Shown here piece after piece: positions 13,801 to 24,850 of a stretch of 64,000 nt of DNA. The notes beneath the pieces were generated by a model. The model searched no databases and had not been told where the DNA came from. It worked only from the letters and a program-made list of their open reading frames with translations. Origin of the DNA: Colletes latitarsis (lineage: Eukaryota; Arthropoda; Insecta; Hymenoptera; Colletidae); contig NC_135146.1 in assembly GCF_051014445.1 (NCBI RefSeq), forward strand, positions 1 through 64,000, written 5' to 3'. The first letter of the stretch is position 1; the number at the start of each line of letters is the position of its first letter. A program made the translations under genes and the position numbers.

Positions 13801-15700
13801 GTTTGGACAGAATTTTGACTTTCATGATTTTAGCGAGAAGTCGTTTTTCTGCTCGGTGAACACGGATCCTGCTAAATTTTCGACGTGCATTTGTAGCTAT
13901 TACGTGTAGCAACATGTGCAAACTTTTAGAAAATCGCTCGTACGTCTCGTTTGGACAGAATTTTGACTTTCATGATTTTAGCGAGAAGTCGTTTTTCTGC
14001 TCGGTGAACACGGATCCTGCTAAATTTTCGACGTGCATTTGTAGCTATTACGTGTAGCAACATGTGCAAACTTTTAGAAAATCGCTCGTACGTCTCGTTT
14101 GGACAGAATTTTGACTTTCATGATTTTAGCGAGAAGTCGTTTTTCTGCTCGGTGAACACGGATCCTGCTAAATTTTCGACGTGCATTTGTAGCTATTACG
14201 TGTAGCAACATGTGCAAACTTTTAGAAAATCGCTCGTACGTCTCGTTTGGACAGAATTTTGACTTTCATGATTTTAGCGAGAAGTCGTTTTTCTGCTCGG
14301 TGAACACGGATCCTGCTAAATTTTCGACGTGCATTTGTAGCTATTACGTGTAGCAACATGTGCAAACTTTTAGAAAATCGCTCGTACGTCTCGTTTGGAC
14401 AGAATTTTGACTTTCATGATTTTAGCGAGAAGTCGTTTTTCTGCTCGGTGAACACGGATCCTGCTAAATTTTCGACGTGCATTTGTAGCTATTACGTGTA
14501 GCAACATGTGCAAACTTTTAGAAAATCGCTCGTACGTCTCGTTTGGACAGAATTTTGACTTTCATGATTTTAGCGAGAAGTCGTTTTTCTGCTCGGTGAA
14601 CACGGATCCTGCTAAATTTTCGACGTGCATTTGTAGCTATTACGTGTAGCAACATGTGCAAACTTTTAGAAAATCGCTCGTACGTCTCGTTTGGACAGAA
14701 TTTTGACTTTCATGATTTTAGCGAGAAGTCGTTTTTCTGCTCGGTGAACACGGATCCTGCTAAATTTTCGACGTGCATTTGTAGCTATTACGTGTAGCAA
14801 CATGTGCAAACTTTTAGAAAATCGCTCGTACGTCTCGTTTGGACAGAATTTTGACTTTCATGATTTTAGCGAGAAGTCGTTTTTCTGCTCGGTGAACACG
14901 GATCCTGCTAAATTTTCGACGTGCATTTGTAGCTATTACGTGTAGCAACATGTGCAAACTTTTAGAAAATCGCTCGTACGTCTCGTTTGGACAGAATTTT
15001 GACTTTCATGATTTTAGCGAGAAGTCGTTTTTCTGCTCGGTGAACACGGATCCTGCTAAATTTTCGACGTGCATTTGTAGCTATTACGTGTAGCAACATG
15101 TGCAAACTTTTAGAAAATCGCTCGTACGTCTCGTTTGGACAGAATTTTGACTTTCATGATTTTAGCGAGAAGTCGTTTTTCTGCTCGGTGAACACGGATC
15201 CTGCTAAATTTTCGACGTGCATTTGTAGCTATTACGTGTAGCAACATGTGCAAACTTTTAGAAAATCGCTCGTACGTCTCGTTTGGACAGAATTTTGACT
15301 TTCATGATTTTAGCGAGAAGTCGTTTTTCTGCTCGGTGAACACGGATCCTGCTAAATTTTCGACGTGCATTTGTAGCTATTACGTGTAGCAACATGTGCA
15401 AACTTTTAGAAAATCGCTCGTACGTCTCGTTTGGACAGAATTTTGACTTTCATGATTTTAGCGAGAAGTCGTTTTTCTGCTCGGTGAACACGGATCCTGC
15501 TAAATTTTCGACGTGCATTTGTAGCTATTACGTGTAGCAACATGTGCAAACTTTTAGAAAATCGCTCGTACGTCTCGTTTGGACAGAATTTTGACTTTCA
15601 TGATTTTAGCGAGAAGTCGTTTTTCTGCTCGGTGAACACGGATCCTGCTAAATTTTCGACGTGCATTTGTAGCTATTACGTGTAGCAACATGTGCAAACA
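1858..15700 (+). repeat. 148-bp satellite array, forward orientation (about 92 full units)
   Basis: The monomer is 148 bp; I measured it by the recurrence of GGTGAACACGG. From 1858 to 10738 the spacing is 60 x 148 exactly, with only scattered substitutions seen (e.g. C to T near 2237, C to G near 2513). Irregular units: a 71-bp unit at 10738-10808, a 77-bp unit at 11105-11181, and a 157-bp unit at 12662-12818 (one base lost near 12776 and a 10-bp CTGCTCGGTG duplication). From 12819 to the flip the register is again 148. The length is close to nucleosome core DNA. I see no CENP-B box (no CGGG half). No protein-coding meaning: open frames appear only where irregular units remove stops. Confidence 0.97.
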
Positions 15701-16310
15701 TTTGTAATAGCTACAAATGCACGTCGAAAATTTAGCAGGATCCGTGTTCACCGAGCAGAAAAACGACTTCTCGCTAAAATCATGAAAGTCAAAATTCTGT
15801 CCAAACGAGACGTACGAGCGATTTTCTAAAAGTTTGCACATGTTGCTACACGTAATAGCTACAAATGCACGTCGAAAATTTAGCAGGATCCGTGTTCACC
15901 GAGCAGAAAAACGACTTCTCGCTAAAATCATGAAAGTCAAAATTCTGTCCAAACGAGACGTACGAGCGATTTTCTAAAAGTTTGCACATGTTGCTACACG
16001 TAATAGCTACAAATGCACGTCGAAAATTTAGCAGGATCCGTGTTCACCGAGCAGAAAAACGACTTCTCGCTAAAATCATGAAAGTCAAAATTCTGTCCAA
16101 ACGAGACGTACGAGCGATTTTCTAAAAGTTTGCACATGTTGCTACACGTAATAGCTACAAATGCACGTCGAAAATTTAGCAGGATCCGTGTTCACCGAGC
16201 AGAAAAACGACTTCTCGCTAAAATCATGAAAGTCAAAATTCTGTCCAAACGAGACGTACGAGCGATTTTCTAAAAGTTTGCACATGTTGCTACACGTAAT
16301 AGCTACAAAT
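15701..16310 (-). repeat. 148-bp satellite, inverted block (about 4 units)
   Basis: At about 15698-15705 the array switches strand: forward ...TGTGCAAAC is followed by ATTTG and then TAATAGCTAC, which is the monomer read on the other strand. About 4.1 units follow in inverted orientation, again at 148-bp spacing (GCAC at 15719 and 15867). Together with the forward array this makes a near-perfect palindrome with arms of about 600 bp and almost no spacer. The block ends where ATGCACCTCATCG of the 10-kb unit begins. Confidence 0.95.
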
Positions 16311-16900
16311 GCACCTCATCGAAAATTTTTATTTAAAAGTATAGATTGAGAAAGTGGCACGTGAGGAACGTACGTAACCTAGATCGATGCACGTGTTTTA
16401 CTGCACCGGGCACGAACGTACGACGATTTACACACACACACACACACACAGAGTCAATATCGCCGGTTTTTACAAAAGGCAAAGTCTTAAGTAAACATTT
16501 AAAGCCTCTGTAAGTTTTATCGCTTTTGCATTCTTGCAACTTAATTTAATTGGTTGTTTTTTGGAAAACAGATAAAACTATAAAAAGAATGAAAAACGGT
16601 TTTGACGAGTCCTGTACCTATGTTTAGTTCAGAATTTCGAATTCAGCGGTAAAAGTATGTAAATCTATATTATCCAATACACAGGACATAAAGGTAAGAG
16701 GAATGGATATTTTTACCAATATATTCATATTCTTAAATATCTGAATATTCTTCCTACTTGACCGACTTACTTTATAAATATATTTTTTAGGGACACGTGT
16801 CGTTCGGTTGAAGGAAACAGGATATCTATACAGTGTATAGGTATTCAAAAACCCTTGGGAAAAATTTTAGACTTTGTTGAAAAGTTATGGAACATTAATT
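16311..16900. other. Unit start: (CA)n microsatellite and unassigned AT-rich DNA
   Basis: (AC)n lies at 16430-16450 (21 nt) and is 25 nt long in copies 2-4 (26461-26485, 47682-47706, 57721-57745). The rest has no convincing frame. A block at about 16588-16780 is a diverged direct copy of 19803-20030. The same region lies at 26342-26928, 47563-48155 and 57602-58194. Confidence 0.6.
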
Positions 16901-17037
16901 ATATTCCTAGCAAACGGCCCGTTCACGGATCGGGGTGAGTTATACATTATTCGATTCGCCTAATTCAGTACATTATTGATATGCATTTCTATGCATCTGT
17001 GGAAATTCGTTATTTTTTTATAAACTGTTACTGTTAT

Positions 17038-17241
17038 TGTTAGAAATATGACTTAAAATTCGTTAGTTTCTTTAGTGTTTAGGAGTGTGTGCGCGTGTGT
17101 TTGTGTGTGTGTGTTTGTGAGAGAAGCACACGTCGAGGAATGTTCTTTTAGTTTTTAAGTTTTCTTTTCACAATGGAAAATAAGTGTGTTTGTTTTGTAA
17201 CAAGATTCATTATAATAAATAATATAAACAGTATTTTAACA
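17038..17241 (+). repeat. Copia-type 5' LTR with primer-binding site, copy 1
   Basis: A 204-bp block begins TGTTAGAAATATG and ends ATTTTAACA, the TG...CA pattern of LTRs, with GT-rich sequence and AATAAATAAT near its end. It is followed at 17242 by TGGTAGCAGAGGTCC, close to the initiator-Met-type primer site used by copia elements. A matching 3' LTR was not found. Confidence 0.55.
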
Positions 17242-17324
17242 TGGTAGCAGAGGTCCGTGGTTTGTTCGTTAACAGTAAAGAAAAGAAATTTAGTTGTGAA
17301 AGGAAGATAACCTAAGATAGAAGC

Positions 17325-18426
17325 ATGGCAAGTGAAAAAAAGGACGATTTCATGTTACAAATATTTTATGGAACTGGAAATTCAGGCTAAATTTATTTTT
17401 AGAAATGAAAGACTGTAACGAGGTTATTCTACATGATGAAAGACCGGCTGAAATAAGAGTCGAAGATTGGAATAAAAAAGGAAATTAAAGCAAAAAGTTA
17501 CATCGTAAACAGTATTTCAAACACTCAGTTAGAATTAATAATATCAGAAACGACTGCGAAAAATATGATTGCAAAGCTTGACGAAATTTATCTAGTTAAA
17601 AACAGTGCAGTAAAGCTATTGTGTAAAAGAAGATTGTTAGAATTAAAAATGAAAGAAGGTGAAAATCCAAGTGACTTCTTTAACGAATTTGAAACGCATA
17701 TAAATAGGCTCAAAAATACTGGTGAGACTGTGAATGAAGAGGATAAATTGAATTATCTGTTATTAACGTTAACTTCTCACGTATTGTTGATATTATTGAT
17801 GCACTGCCAACGAAGGAGAAAACAGTCGAGTATGTAAAATCTAAATTACTGTTAGAGTATCAAAAGAGAAACGGTAAGAGTTACTACTTTGAGTACAGCA
17901 GAAATTACACTCGCACTTTTAGTTCAAATTTAACTAAAAATCCTAGAGGTCATAGGTTTCGACACGTACAACGCAATCAGAACAAGTATCTCAATTCAAA
18001 GGATAATCAGCATAGCAGTGCAACGACTACTGAAGCGGTATGTTAAGTCAGTGTAATAAGTCAGGGCACATCCAACGTTACTGCCCAGAAAACTTTAATA
18101 ATTATTAGAAAAGGCAACCTTTTCAAACATATACAAAATAGACACGATAGAAAAGTGGCTGGAAATTCGAGTCTAGATGACAGTAGAAATTACAATTCAT
18201 TCAAGGTTGAAGTAATGAAAAGTAGCAAAATAGAAGAAGTAGAAATATTAAATGGCTACTAGATAGTGGTTGCTCAGATCACATAATAAACACAGATGAG
18301 TACTTTTATGAATCCAAAAATCTACAAAACCCGGTTGATATTAAAGTTGGTGATGGTTTTAAACTAATATCTGGAAAGATTGGTAATGTAATGATTAACA
18401 TTAAATCGTTGCTATGTTCATTTTAA
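17325..18426 (+). pseudogene. Copia gag-protease remnant, copy 1
   Basis: Pieces of copia gag and protease are readable but spread over different frames with stops. Near 17325 the start reads MASEKKDDF; around 17390-17480 in another frame WKFRL..LFLEMKDCNEVI matches the copia gag N-terminus; 17565-17760 gives a UBN2-type gag segment (LLELKMKEGENPSDFFNEFE); a damaged zinc knuckle lies near 18048-18095 (C-N-K-S-G-H-I-Q-R-Y-C, its upstream part broken); 18255-18420 reads a copia protease with WLLDSGCSDH. It ends at a TAA near 18426; integrase, RT and RNase H are absent. Non-functional. Confidence 0.85.
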
Positions 18427-19700
18427 AAATTATAAATAATTTATCTAATTGGATCTATTCTACATTGTCAAATGGGAATTTGTAGAAGAATTTGTATGAT
18501 GCATAAAAATCATTTTTTTAGGCATAGAACTTCCACGAGTCGGTCAGGTGGACAGTATTAAAACCAGGTATGTAGACAGTACATGCAGCAACAGTAAAAA
18601 ATGTCTCCCCGCCGCTGACAGTGTTTACAATATATAGTAAATTACTATTGCACGCAGTACGTTGGTTTAACTTGTTTTTATTATTAAATTTCATTATCAT
18701 CTAAGTCTGGTATATTTTGATTTTTTACAGAATCAATCATCATCAAATGAAATTTCTGAAATTTCTTTTAAGAACTGATTAAATAAATCATCCTTTCCTT
18801 GCTTGGAAGGTTTATAAAACACGTAATGGCTTAAGTACCCAATGAAATTATCTTTTTTGCTGAAAATAGAAAATATAATATTTATTATTTTGTATTATAT
18901 GTTAGAAAAACATATTAAAAAACGTGTGGAACTGCAAATGCTAACCGACAATATTCAGGCAAAAAGTGTTTACTATGCTTCCACGTAGTTTCTGTTTTAT
19001 TCGTATGAGCGCCTGTTTCTGGATCTTTAAAATGTAAACTATTTACGGTTTACGGTGAGATGTTTATACCCTTAGTTTTTAAAAGCCATTGCATTATATA
19101 AAGATAATTTGAAAAGCAAAGAACGTGGTTTTCTAAAAACAAACTCAGTTACAGATATTGTTTTAAAATTACCATATATGCTAACATATAATTATGAGCA
19201 ATGTCGTGATATATTATATAACTAACATTAAATAAAAATACTGCGCAGCAATTGTGGAAGGGTAGAGTGGATAGAGACTGATGAATCAACACATTTTGTT
19301 GTAGAAATAATGGCACAGAGGCCATTTGAAAATTAATCACAGCGTCAATTTTCAAGATCTCATTACTGATGCTTACATGAATTAAATTGAAGACACCACT
19401 TTTTTCTAACATATAATACTATCAATATTTTATATTTCCAATAAGAGTAACTTCATTGGATACCTGAGCCATTATGTATTTAGTAAATGTATATATAATA
19501 GAAAGATGGTGATTTATTCAATGAGATATTTGCAGAAATAGCAGAAATTTCATTCAACAAATGTTATTGTTAACAAATTAGCATTTTACTAGCTGGCATT
19601 TTGAACACAGGTAACGACAGTCACTTGTTTCCACCTGTGAACCTATCAGAATATATTTAAAATACTTAGTTACTTTGTAAAAATACCGAATTTCCGCAGA
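18427..19700. other. AT-rich interior, no gene seen (copy 1)
   Basis: I find no long or recognisable reading frame on either strand. The errantivirus insertion site in copy 2 corresponds to the run of T at about 18675-18679 here. An 87-codon minus-strand frame at 19149-19412 is repeated in every unit but resembles nothing I know and is likely chance. Confidence 0.5.
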
Positions 19701-19801
19701 TAATGAAATGCATATACTAATGAAATAATATACTGAATTAGACGAATCGAATTACGTATAACTCATCCCGATCGTTGAACGGGTCGTTTGCTAGGAATAT
19801 A

Positions 19802-20674
19802 CCAAAAAACGTTCTTGACAAGTCTATAAAATACTTCAGTTCACTTTCATTATTAGATGCGTTGACTTTAATTCTATAAATTATAATGATAAGTTCAAGA
19901 TTTTACAGAAAGAGTTTATTTGTAATATTAAAGATTTCCTATATAAGGACAAGAAGAATACTTTTACCAATATCTATCCATCTATCTTAATATTCTTCCC
20001 ACTTGGCCCACTTACTTTAACGAGCCTGAGTAAATCATCAGTACTATCTCTATTTTTATTAATAAAATGAATCTGTGATTCCATATCCAAAGATATAGTA
20101 AAAGCTACAAAATTCAGATTATTCAAGTTACTTCTATCACTCATCAAATTTTTTATGAAATTCTATGCTAATTCATGCTCTTTAAAATATTTATAATCTA
20201 CTGGGACTTCATTAACTTTATGTTTTAATAAATCAATAATCAAAGTATCTATAATTAATATTAAAATCAAATAACAGTGTCAAAATAGTATTAATATTAT
20301 CTTTTATTAATACTATCAATCTCTGGTATTTAAATTTTATTAAATATTTCAAATCTGTTATCACCTTGTTCAAATAATTTATTACTAGTTTTGATAATAT
20401 ATTTTGGGATGGATTTTTTTAGAATGATAGCAATTCAGTTGTGAATTTTTATGAGGAACAAAGGGTTATTATTATACAATTAACATGTATATAATTCATT
20501 AACTTGCCCATTTAGGGGTAACATGTTATGCATAAATAGAGATTTACATACTTGTATAAATACCCACACTAAAATCATGTAAATATCTAAATCATTTTTA
20601 AATCTATGATTTGGAAAATTTTAGGGACTTGGAACTTAATTCATCCTTTATCTTACAGTTTTATCGCCAACACG
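19802..20674. other. AT-rich stretch with a diverged direct repeat (copy 1)
   Basis: The first 230 bp (19803-20030) match 16588-16780 in direct orientation with substitutions and indels (AAAACG..TTGAC.AGTC, then TTTACCAATAT, then ATTCTTCC.ACTTG.CC.ACTTACTTTA). On the minus strand both copies give a short KVS-x-x-S-x-KNI stretch; the right copy continues into a longer broken frame (..FINKNRDSTDDLL..). I do not recognise it. The remainder is AT-rich without a gene. Equivalent regions: 41018-41890, 51058-51930, 61097-61969. Confidence 0.45.
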
Positions 20675-22412
20675 TGGCCAACACGTATGCGAAGAAGGCG
20701 AAATCATGAGCCAGATGCGGGCATAACCCAGACCTAACCCAGACCTAACCGGTGTTATCCTCTAAAATACTGTCCGAATCCAGGTTTAATGGACTGTTTC
20801 TGTGTGATACCACATTACTACGTGATTCAAACCCGAAAAAAACCCAGGATCTGGCCAACAAGTATGCGAAGAAGGCAAAATCATGAGCCAGATGCGGGCA
20901 TAACCCAGACCTAACCCAGACCTAACCGGTGTTATCCTCTAAAATACTGTCCGAATCCAGGTTTAATGGACTGTTTCTGTGTGATACCACATTACTACGT
21001 GATTCAAACACGAAAAAAACCCAGGATCTAGCCAACAAGTTTGCGAAAAAGGCGAAAGTATAAGCCAGATGCGCGCATATCCCAGACCTAACCCAGACCT
21101 AACCGGTGTTATCCTCTAACATATTGATCGAAACCAGGTTTAATTGACTGCTTCAGTGTGGTACCACATTACTACGTGATTCAAACACGAGAAAAACCCA
21201 GGATCTGGCCAACAAGTTTGCGAAAAAGGCGAAAGTATAAGCCAGATGCGCGCATATCCCAGACCTAACCCAGACCTAACCGGTGTTATCCTCTAAAATA
21301 CTGACCGAATCCAGGTTTAATTGACTGTTACTGTGTGGTACCACATTACTACGTGATTCAAACACGAAAAAAACCCAGGATCTGGCCAACAAGTTTGCGA
21401 AAAAGGCGAAAGTATAAGCCAGATGCGGGCATAAACCAGACCTAACCGGTGTTATCCTCTAAAATACTGACCGAATCCAGGTTTAATTGACTGTTACTGT
21501 GTGGTACCACATTACTACGTGATTCAAACCAGAAGAAACCCAGGATCTGGCCAACAAGTATGCGAAGAAGGCATAATCATGAGCCAGATGCGGGCATAAC
21601 CCAGACCTAACCCAGACCTAACCGGTGTTATCCTCTAAAATACTGCCCGAATCCAGGTTTAATGGACTGTTTCTGTGTGATACCACATTACTACGTGATT
21701 CAAACCCGAAAAAAACCCAGGATCTAGCCAACAAGTTTGCGAAAAAGGCGAAAGTATAAGCCAGATGCGCGCATATCCCAGACCTAACCGGTGTTATCCT
21801 CTAAAATATTGATCGAAACCAGGTTTAATTGACTGCTTCAGTGTGGTACCACATTACTACGTGATTCAAACACGAAAAAAACCCAGGATCTGGCCAACAA
21901 GTTTGCGAAAAAGGCGAAAGTATAAGCCAGATGCGCGCATATCCCAGACCTAACCCAGACCTAACCGGTGTTATCCTCTAAAATACTGACCGAATCCAGG
22001 TTTAATCGACTGTTACTGTGTGGTACCACATTACTACGTGATTCAAACCAGAAGAAACCCAGGATCTGGCCAACAAGTATGCGAAGAAGGCATAATCATG
22101 AGCCAGATGCGGGCATAACCCAGACCTAACCCAGACCTAACCGGTGTTATCCTCTAAAATACTGACCGAATCCAGGTTTAATTGACTGTTACTGTGTGGT
22201 ACCACATTACTACGTGATTCAAACCCGAAAAAAACCCAGGATCTGGCCAACAAGTATGCGAAGAAGGCATAATCATGAGCCAGATGCGGGCATAACCCAG
22301 ACCTGACCCAGACCTAACCGGTGTTATCCTCTAAAATATTGATCGAAATCAGGTTTAATTGACTGCTTCTTTGTGGGCCCACATTACTGCGTGATTCAAA
22401 CCGGAACAAACC
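20675..22412 (+). repeat. 177-bp satellite with embedded telomere-like 11-mers, copy 1 (10 units)
   Basis: Units begin at GGATCTGGCC/GGATCTAGCC: 20847, 21024, 21201, 21378, 21543, 21720, 21886, 22062, 22239, preceded by one unit from about 20675. Lengths are 177, 177, 177, 165, 177, 166, 176, 177. Each unit contains CCCAGACCTAA either twice in tandem (177-bp units) or once (165/166-bp units), followed by CCGGTGTTATCC. The reverse complement of that 11-mer is TTAGGTCTGGG. Confidence 0.93.
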
Positions 22413-22424
22413 AACATAGTAGTA

Positions 22425-23107
22425 TACAGGGTGTTCGGCCAGCCCTGAGAAACATTTTAATAGGAGATTCTAGAGGCCAAACTAAGACGAAAATCAAGAA
22501 TACCAATTTGTTGATGGAGGCTTCGTTAAAAAGTTATTAACAATTAAATTCAAAAATTTCAAATCGTTCCGGAAAAATTATTTTCGGCTGCGGAGGTCAA
22601 TTACAAGCATTTTCAGTGAATAGACATATATTCGAAATCCTACTCAGTTTCGAGAAAAAAATTCGAGTATGTGTTGATATTTTTCGGCGAAAAAGAAATT
22701 TTTCAAAAATTTTTCTAAAAAAATTATTTTCGGTTGCAGGGGTCAATTACAATCATTTTTGGTCATTACACATACCCCCGAAATCCTACGCACTTTCGAG
22801 GAAAAAATTCCTTACCGAAAATCTAATCGGGTGCCTATATTTTTCGATGAAAAAAAAAGATTTCAAATCGTTCTGTGAAAAATTATTTTCAGTTGCGAGG
22901 GTCGGTGACAATCATTTTTTATGTATAGACATACCCCCGAAATCTTGCGCATTTTCGAGAAAAAAATTCAGTACGAGCGGAACTTTAAACATTAATAACT
23001 TTTTAACAGTGCCTCCATCAACAAATTGGTATTCTTGATTTTCGTCTTATTTTTACCTCTAGAATCCCCCATTAAAATTTTTCCCATGGATGGCCGAACA
23101 CCCTGTA
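22425..23107. mobile_element. TIR element A (683 bp, non-autonomous), copy 1
   Basis: Ends are TACAGGGTGTTCGGCCA and TGGCCGAACACCCTGTA, perfect inverted repeats that extend imperfectly to about 110 bp (GATTCTAGAGGCCAAA, GACGAAAATCAAGAATACC, AAAAAGTTATTAA inside). The terminal TA may be a TA target duplication, as in Tc1/mariner/pogo elements. The interior has internally repeated blocks (TTTCAAATCGTTC, GGTCAATTACAA, CCCCCGAAATCCTA). A 140-codon frame across it (22616-23038) is just the repeated blocks read through and I do not call it a gene. Confidence 0.8.
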
Positions 23108-23540
23108 TGTAGGGAACCGTGCAGTTGAAAATTATTAAATCGCGCACGAATTTTTGGCCGAACAGCGAATCGTTCGCTGTCCACGAGCTTGCACGAGCGA
23201 AGACGGTTACCGCCGAAAAAGCCGTCAACACGCGGCGAGCGTACGGCCGAACAGCTGATGGGTGAATAACCCAGAAAGCGAGAAAAGACAGCACGGAAGA
23301 GAGAAAGATTGAAGAAAAGTACGTAGTAGGTGTGACTGTGTTTAACGAAATAAATACGAGTGTGCCGATTAACGAACAAACACGGTTCCTGATAATCCCA
23401 TACATACATACGTACAGTGTTGTTCCAAGTGGAGTTTGAAAAAGATGCTAATAAAAATGTTGCATAGTCATAACCACCTGGTTCAGTTACTACATTCACC
23501 CTGTAAAAACAACACAATAATATTATTTATTATTTTCTTT
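23108..23540. other. GC-richer unassigned stretch (copy 1)
   Basis: Contains direct short repeats of GGCCGAACAGC and CACGAGC and an AATAAATACGAGTGTG block that looks like a polyadenylation region, so it may be a piece of an LTR or of a host transcript. Overlapping minus-strand frames of 137 and 152 codons exist (22992-23405, 23059-23517) but cross the TIR element end and have no recognisable content. Equivalent: 44324-44756 and 54364-54796. Confidence 0.4.
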
Positions 23541-23858
23541 TCACGTTCTTAACTTTATTTTTATTTTTAGTTTGAGTTTTACATTTCTCCTTCTCTTCGT
23601 CTTGCTTTTCTTTCTCCTTTTCCTTTTCATTTTCATTTTTCTGTTTTTCTTTCTTTTTTCAATAGCTTTTCTTCTTTTAATTTCTCGGCTTGTTTTTTTC
23701 TTTTCTAATCGTTCTTCTTTCATTCTTTGTTTTTCTTTTTCCTGGTTATCAATTGCTTCTATTTTTTCAAGCTGAGCCTATTTTCATGTCTTTGATGTAA
23801 CTTTGATTGCACACACTCTTTCTATATTTCTTTTCTTTTCTTTTCTTTTCTTTTCTTT
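23541..23858. repeat. Pyrimidine-rich tract with (TTTTC)n, copy 1
   Basis: Long T/C-biased tract ending in a run of TTTTC repeats at about 23826-23855. The minus strand reads as a Lys/Arg-rich low-complexity frame, which is a composition effect. The TTTTC run is 5 bp longer in copies 2 and 3. Confidence 0.8.
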
Positions 23859-24289
23859 GTTGTTTTTTCAATCCTTTGATAATGTTGATAATGTTTATCC
23901 AGAATAGATTCTGAAGAATCTTTGTCTTTACGAGAAAATAAGTAAAGTAACGTTGTAGAATTAATGTAGTTTGATTTCAGTACCATCGGAAACAAAACAA
24001 TTCCCATTAGAAAAAAGTAAAAGCATCATTGTCATGAAATATTAAAGTTAATTAATGATCAGTATATCATATATTAGTTTCTTCTAGCGAAACGTTGTTA
24101 AATTAGTCTTCTACACTGGTATTGGTTTTACTGTTACTATGAACTGCACTGCGTTGAACATCAGCAGTGCTTTCTCTCTGCGAGTTGTGTCTTGTGTTGT
24201 GTTGTGTCTTAGTTGTGTCCCGATTGTATTTTAATATTTTCTATATAGAAAAGAAAATTGTTCCCCTCTCAGATCATCTGGAATATGCT

Positions 24290-24850
24290 CTTGAATGCTA
24301 TGTAAAACTACCTATATTGCTGTCATTGATGTCAGTTTCATCTGGCGACATGAATTCTAATTTATTTTCTTCTTTCTGAAATACGTTTTGTCTAGTAAAT
24401 TGTATTTGAGTTAAACGGTCATAGGCCACCACAAGCTTTAAAAGCATTTCCTTCTTCATGGAATTTATATATGGTATGATATATTGGTGCGAAATTCACC
24501 TTCGTAATGGGTTTAGTCTACCTACGTACTTTGTCTAATGTTCCTGCACTACCCTTCGCCATGCAACTTTTAATCGTCTAAATATTCCTACATCGCATGG
24601 CTGGAAAATATGAGTTGCATTAGGTAATAATATACAAAAAAGTAAAATGAGTTTACTCAAAACAAAAATTATGTAAATTGAAATTTATGCAGGACCTGCG
24701 ACCATCTAATAATACCAGTATAGGAAACCAGTATAGGTGACTCCATTCTCGACCATTTATGGGCTACACACAATATATGTATTAGTGTGGGGGGATTGAA
24801 ATGAATTCGGTCAAGGTGTAATTTCATTAATATTGATTTAATATATACAG
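24290..24850 (-). pseudogene. Pogo/Tigger-type transposase remnant, copy 1
   Basis: Minus-strand pieces of a Tc1/mariner-superfamily pogo-like transposase. Reading down from about 24720: LLDGRRSC (family pattern LLDGHxSH, holding a catalytic Asp; here His is Arg), ..HNFCFE, a stop, then PNATHIFQPCDVGIFRRLK at about 24630-24573, the classic lP-N-x-T-H-x-x-Q-P-x-D-V-G-x-F signature, then AWRRVVQEH, and a tail to about 24290 that includes LVVAYDRLTQIQF. Several stops and frame breaks make it inactive. Its N-terminal DNA-binding half is not seen. Confidence 0.75.

Larger units (their letters stand above)
16901..19801. mobile_element. Inverted-repeat-bounded segment (possible DNA transposon), copy 1
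   Basis: The two ends are imperfect inverted repeats of roughly 90 bp: TATATTCCTAGCAAACG on the left (16901-16990) and its complement CGTTTGCTAGGAATATA on the right (about 19700-19801), including the inner GAGTTATAC and AATTCAGTA blocks. The interior holds a broken copia element (17038-18426) and about 1.3 kb of AT-rich DNA without a readable gene. No transposase is seen, so the superfamily is unknown; it could be a non-autonomous element into which copia inserted, or an old palindromic rearrangement. Confidence 0.55.

Noticed and set aside
1858..16310. CRISPR-like array
   Set aside because: No unique spacers; repeats are contiguous 148-bp satellite units in a eukaryotic context.
19149..19412. 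87-codon minus-strand frame present in every macro-unit
   Set aside because: Conserved only because the units are near-identical copies; no recognisable domain and AT-rich composition.
22616..23038. 140-codon frame in TIR element A
   Set aside because: Translates internal DNA repeat blocks; no protein family pattern, and neighbouring blocks in other elements are broken.
23541..23723. Lys/Arg-rich 60-codon minus-strand frame
   Set aside because: Pyrimidine tract read in reverse; composition effect.
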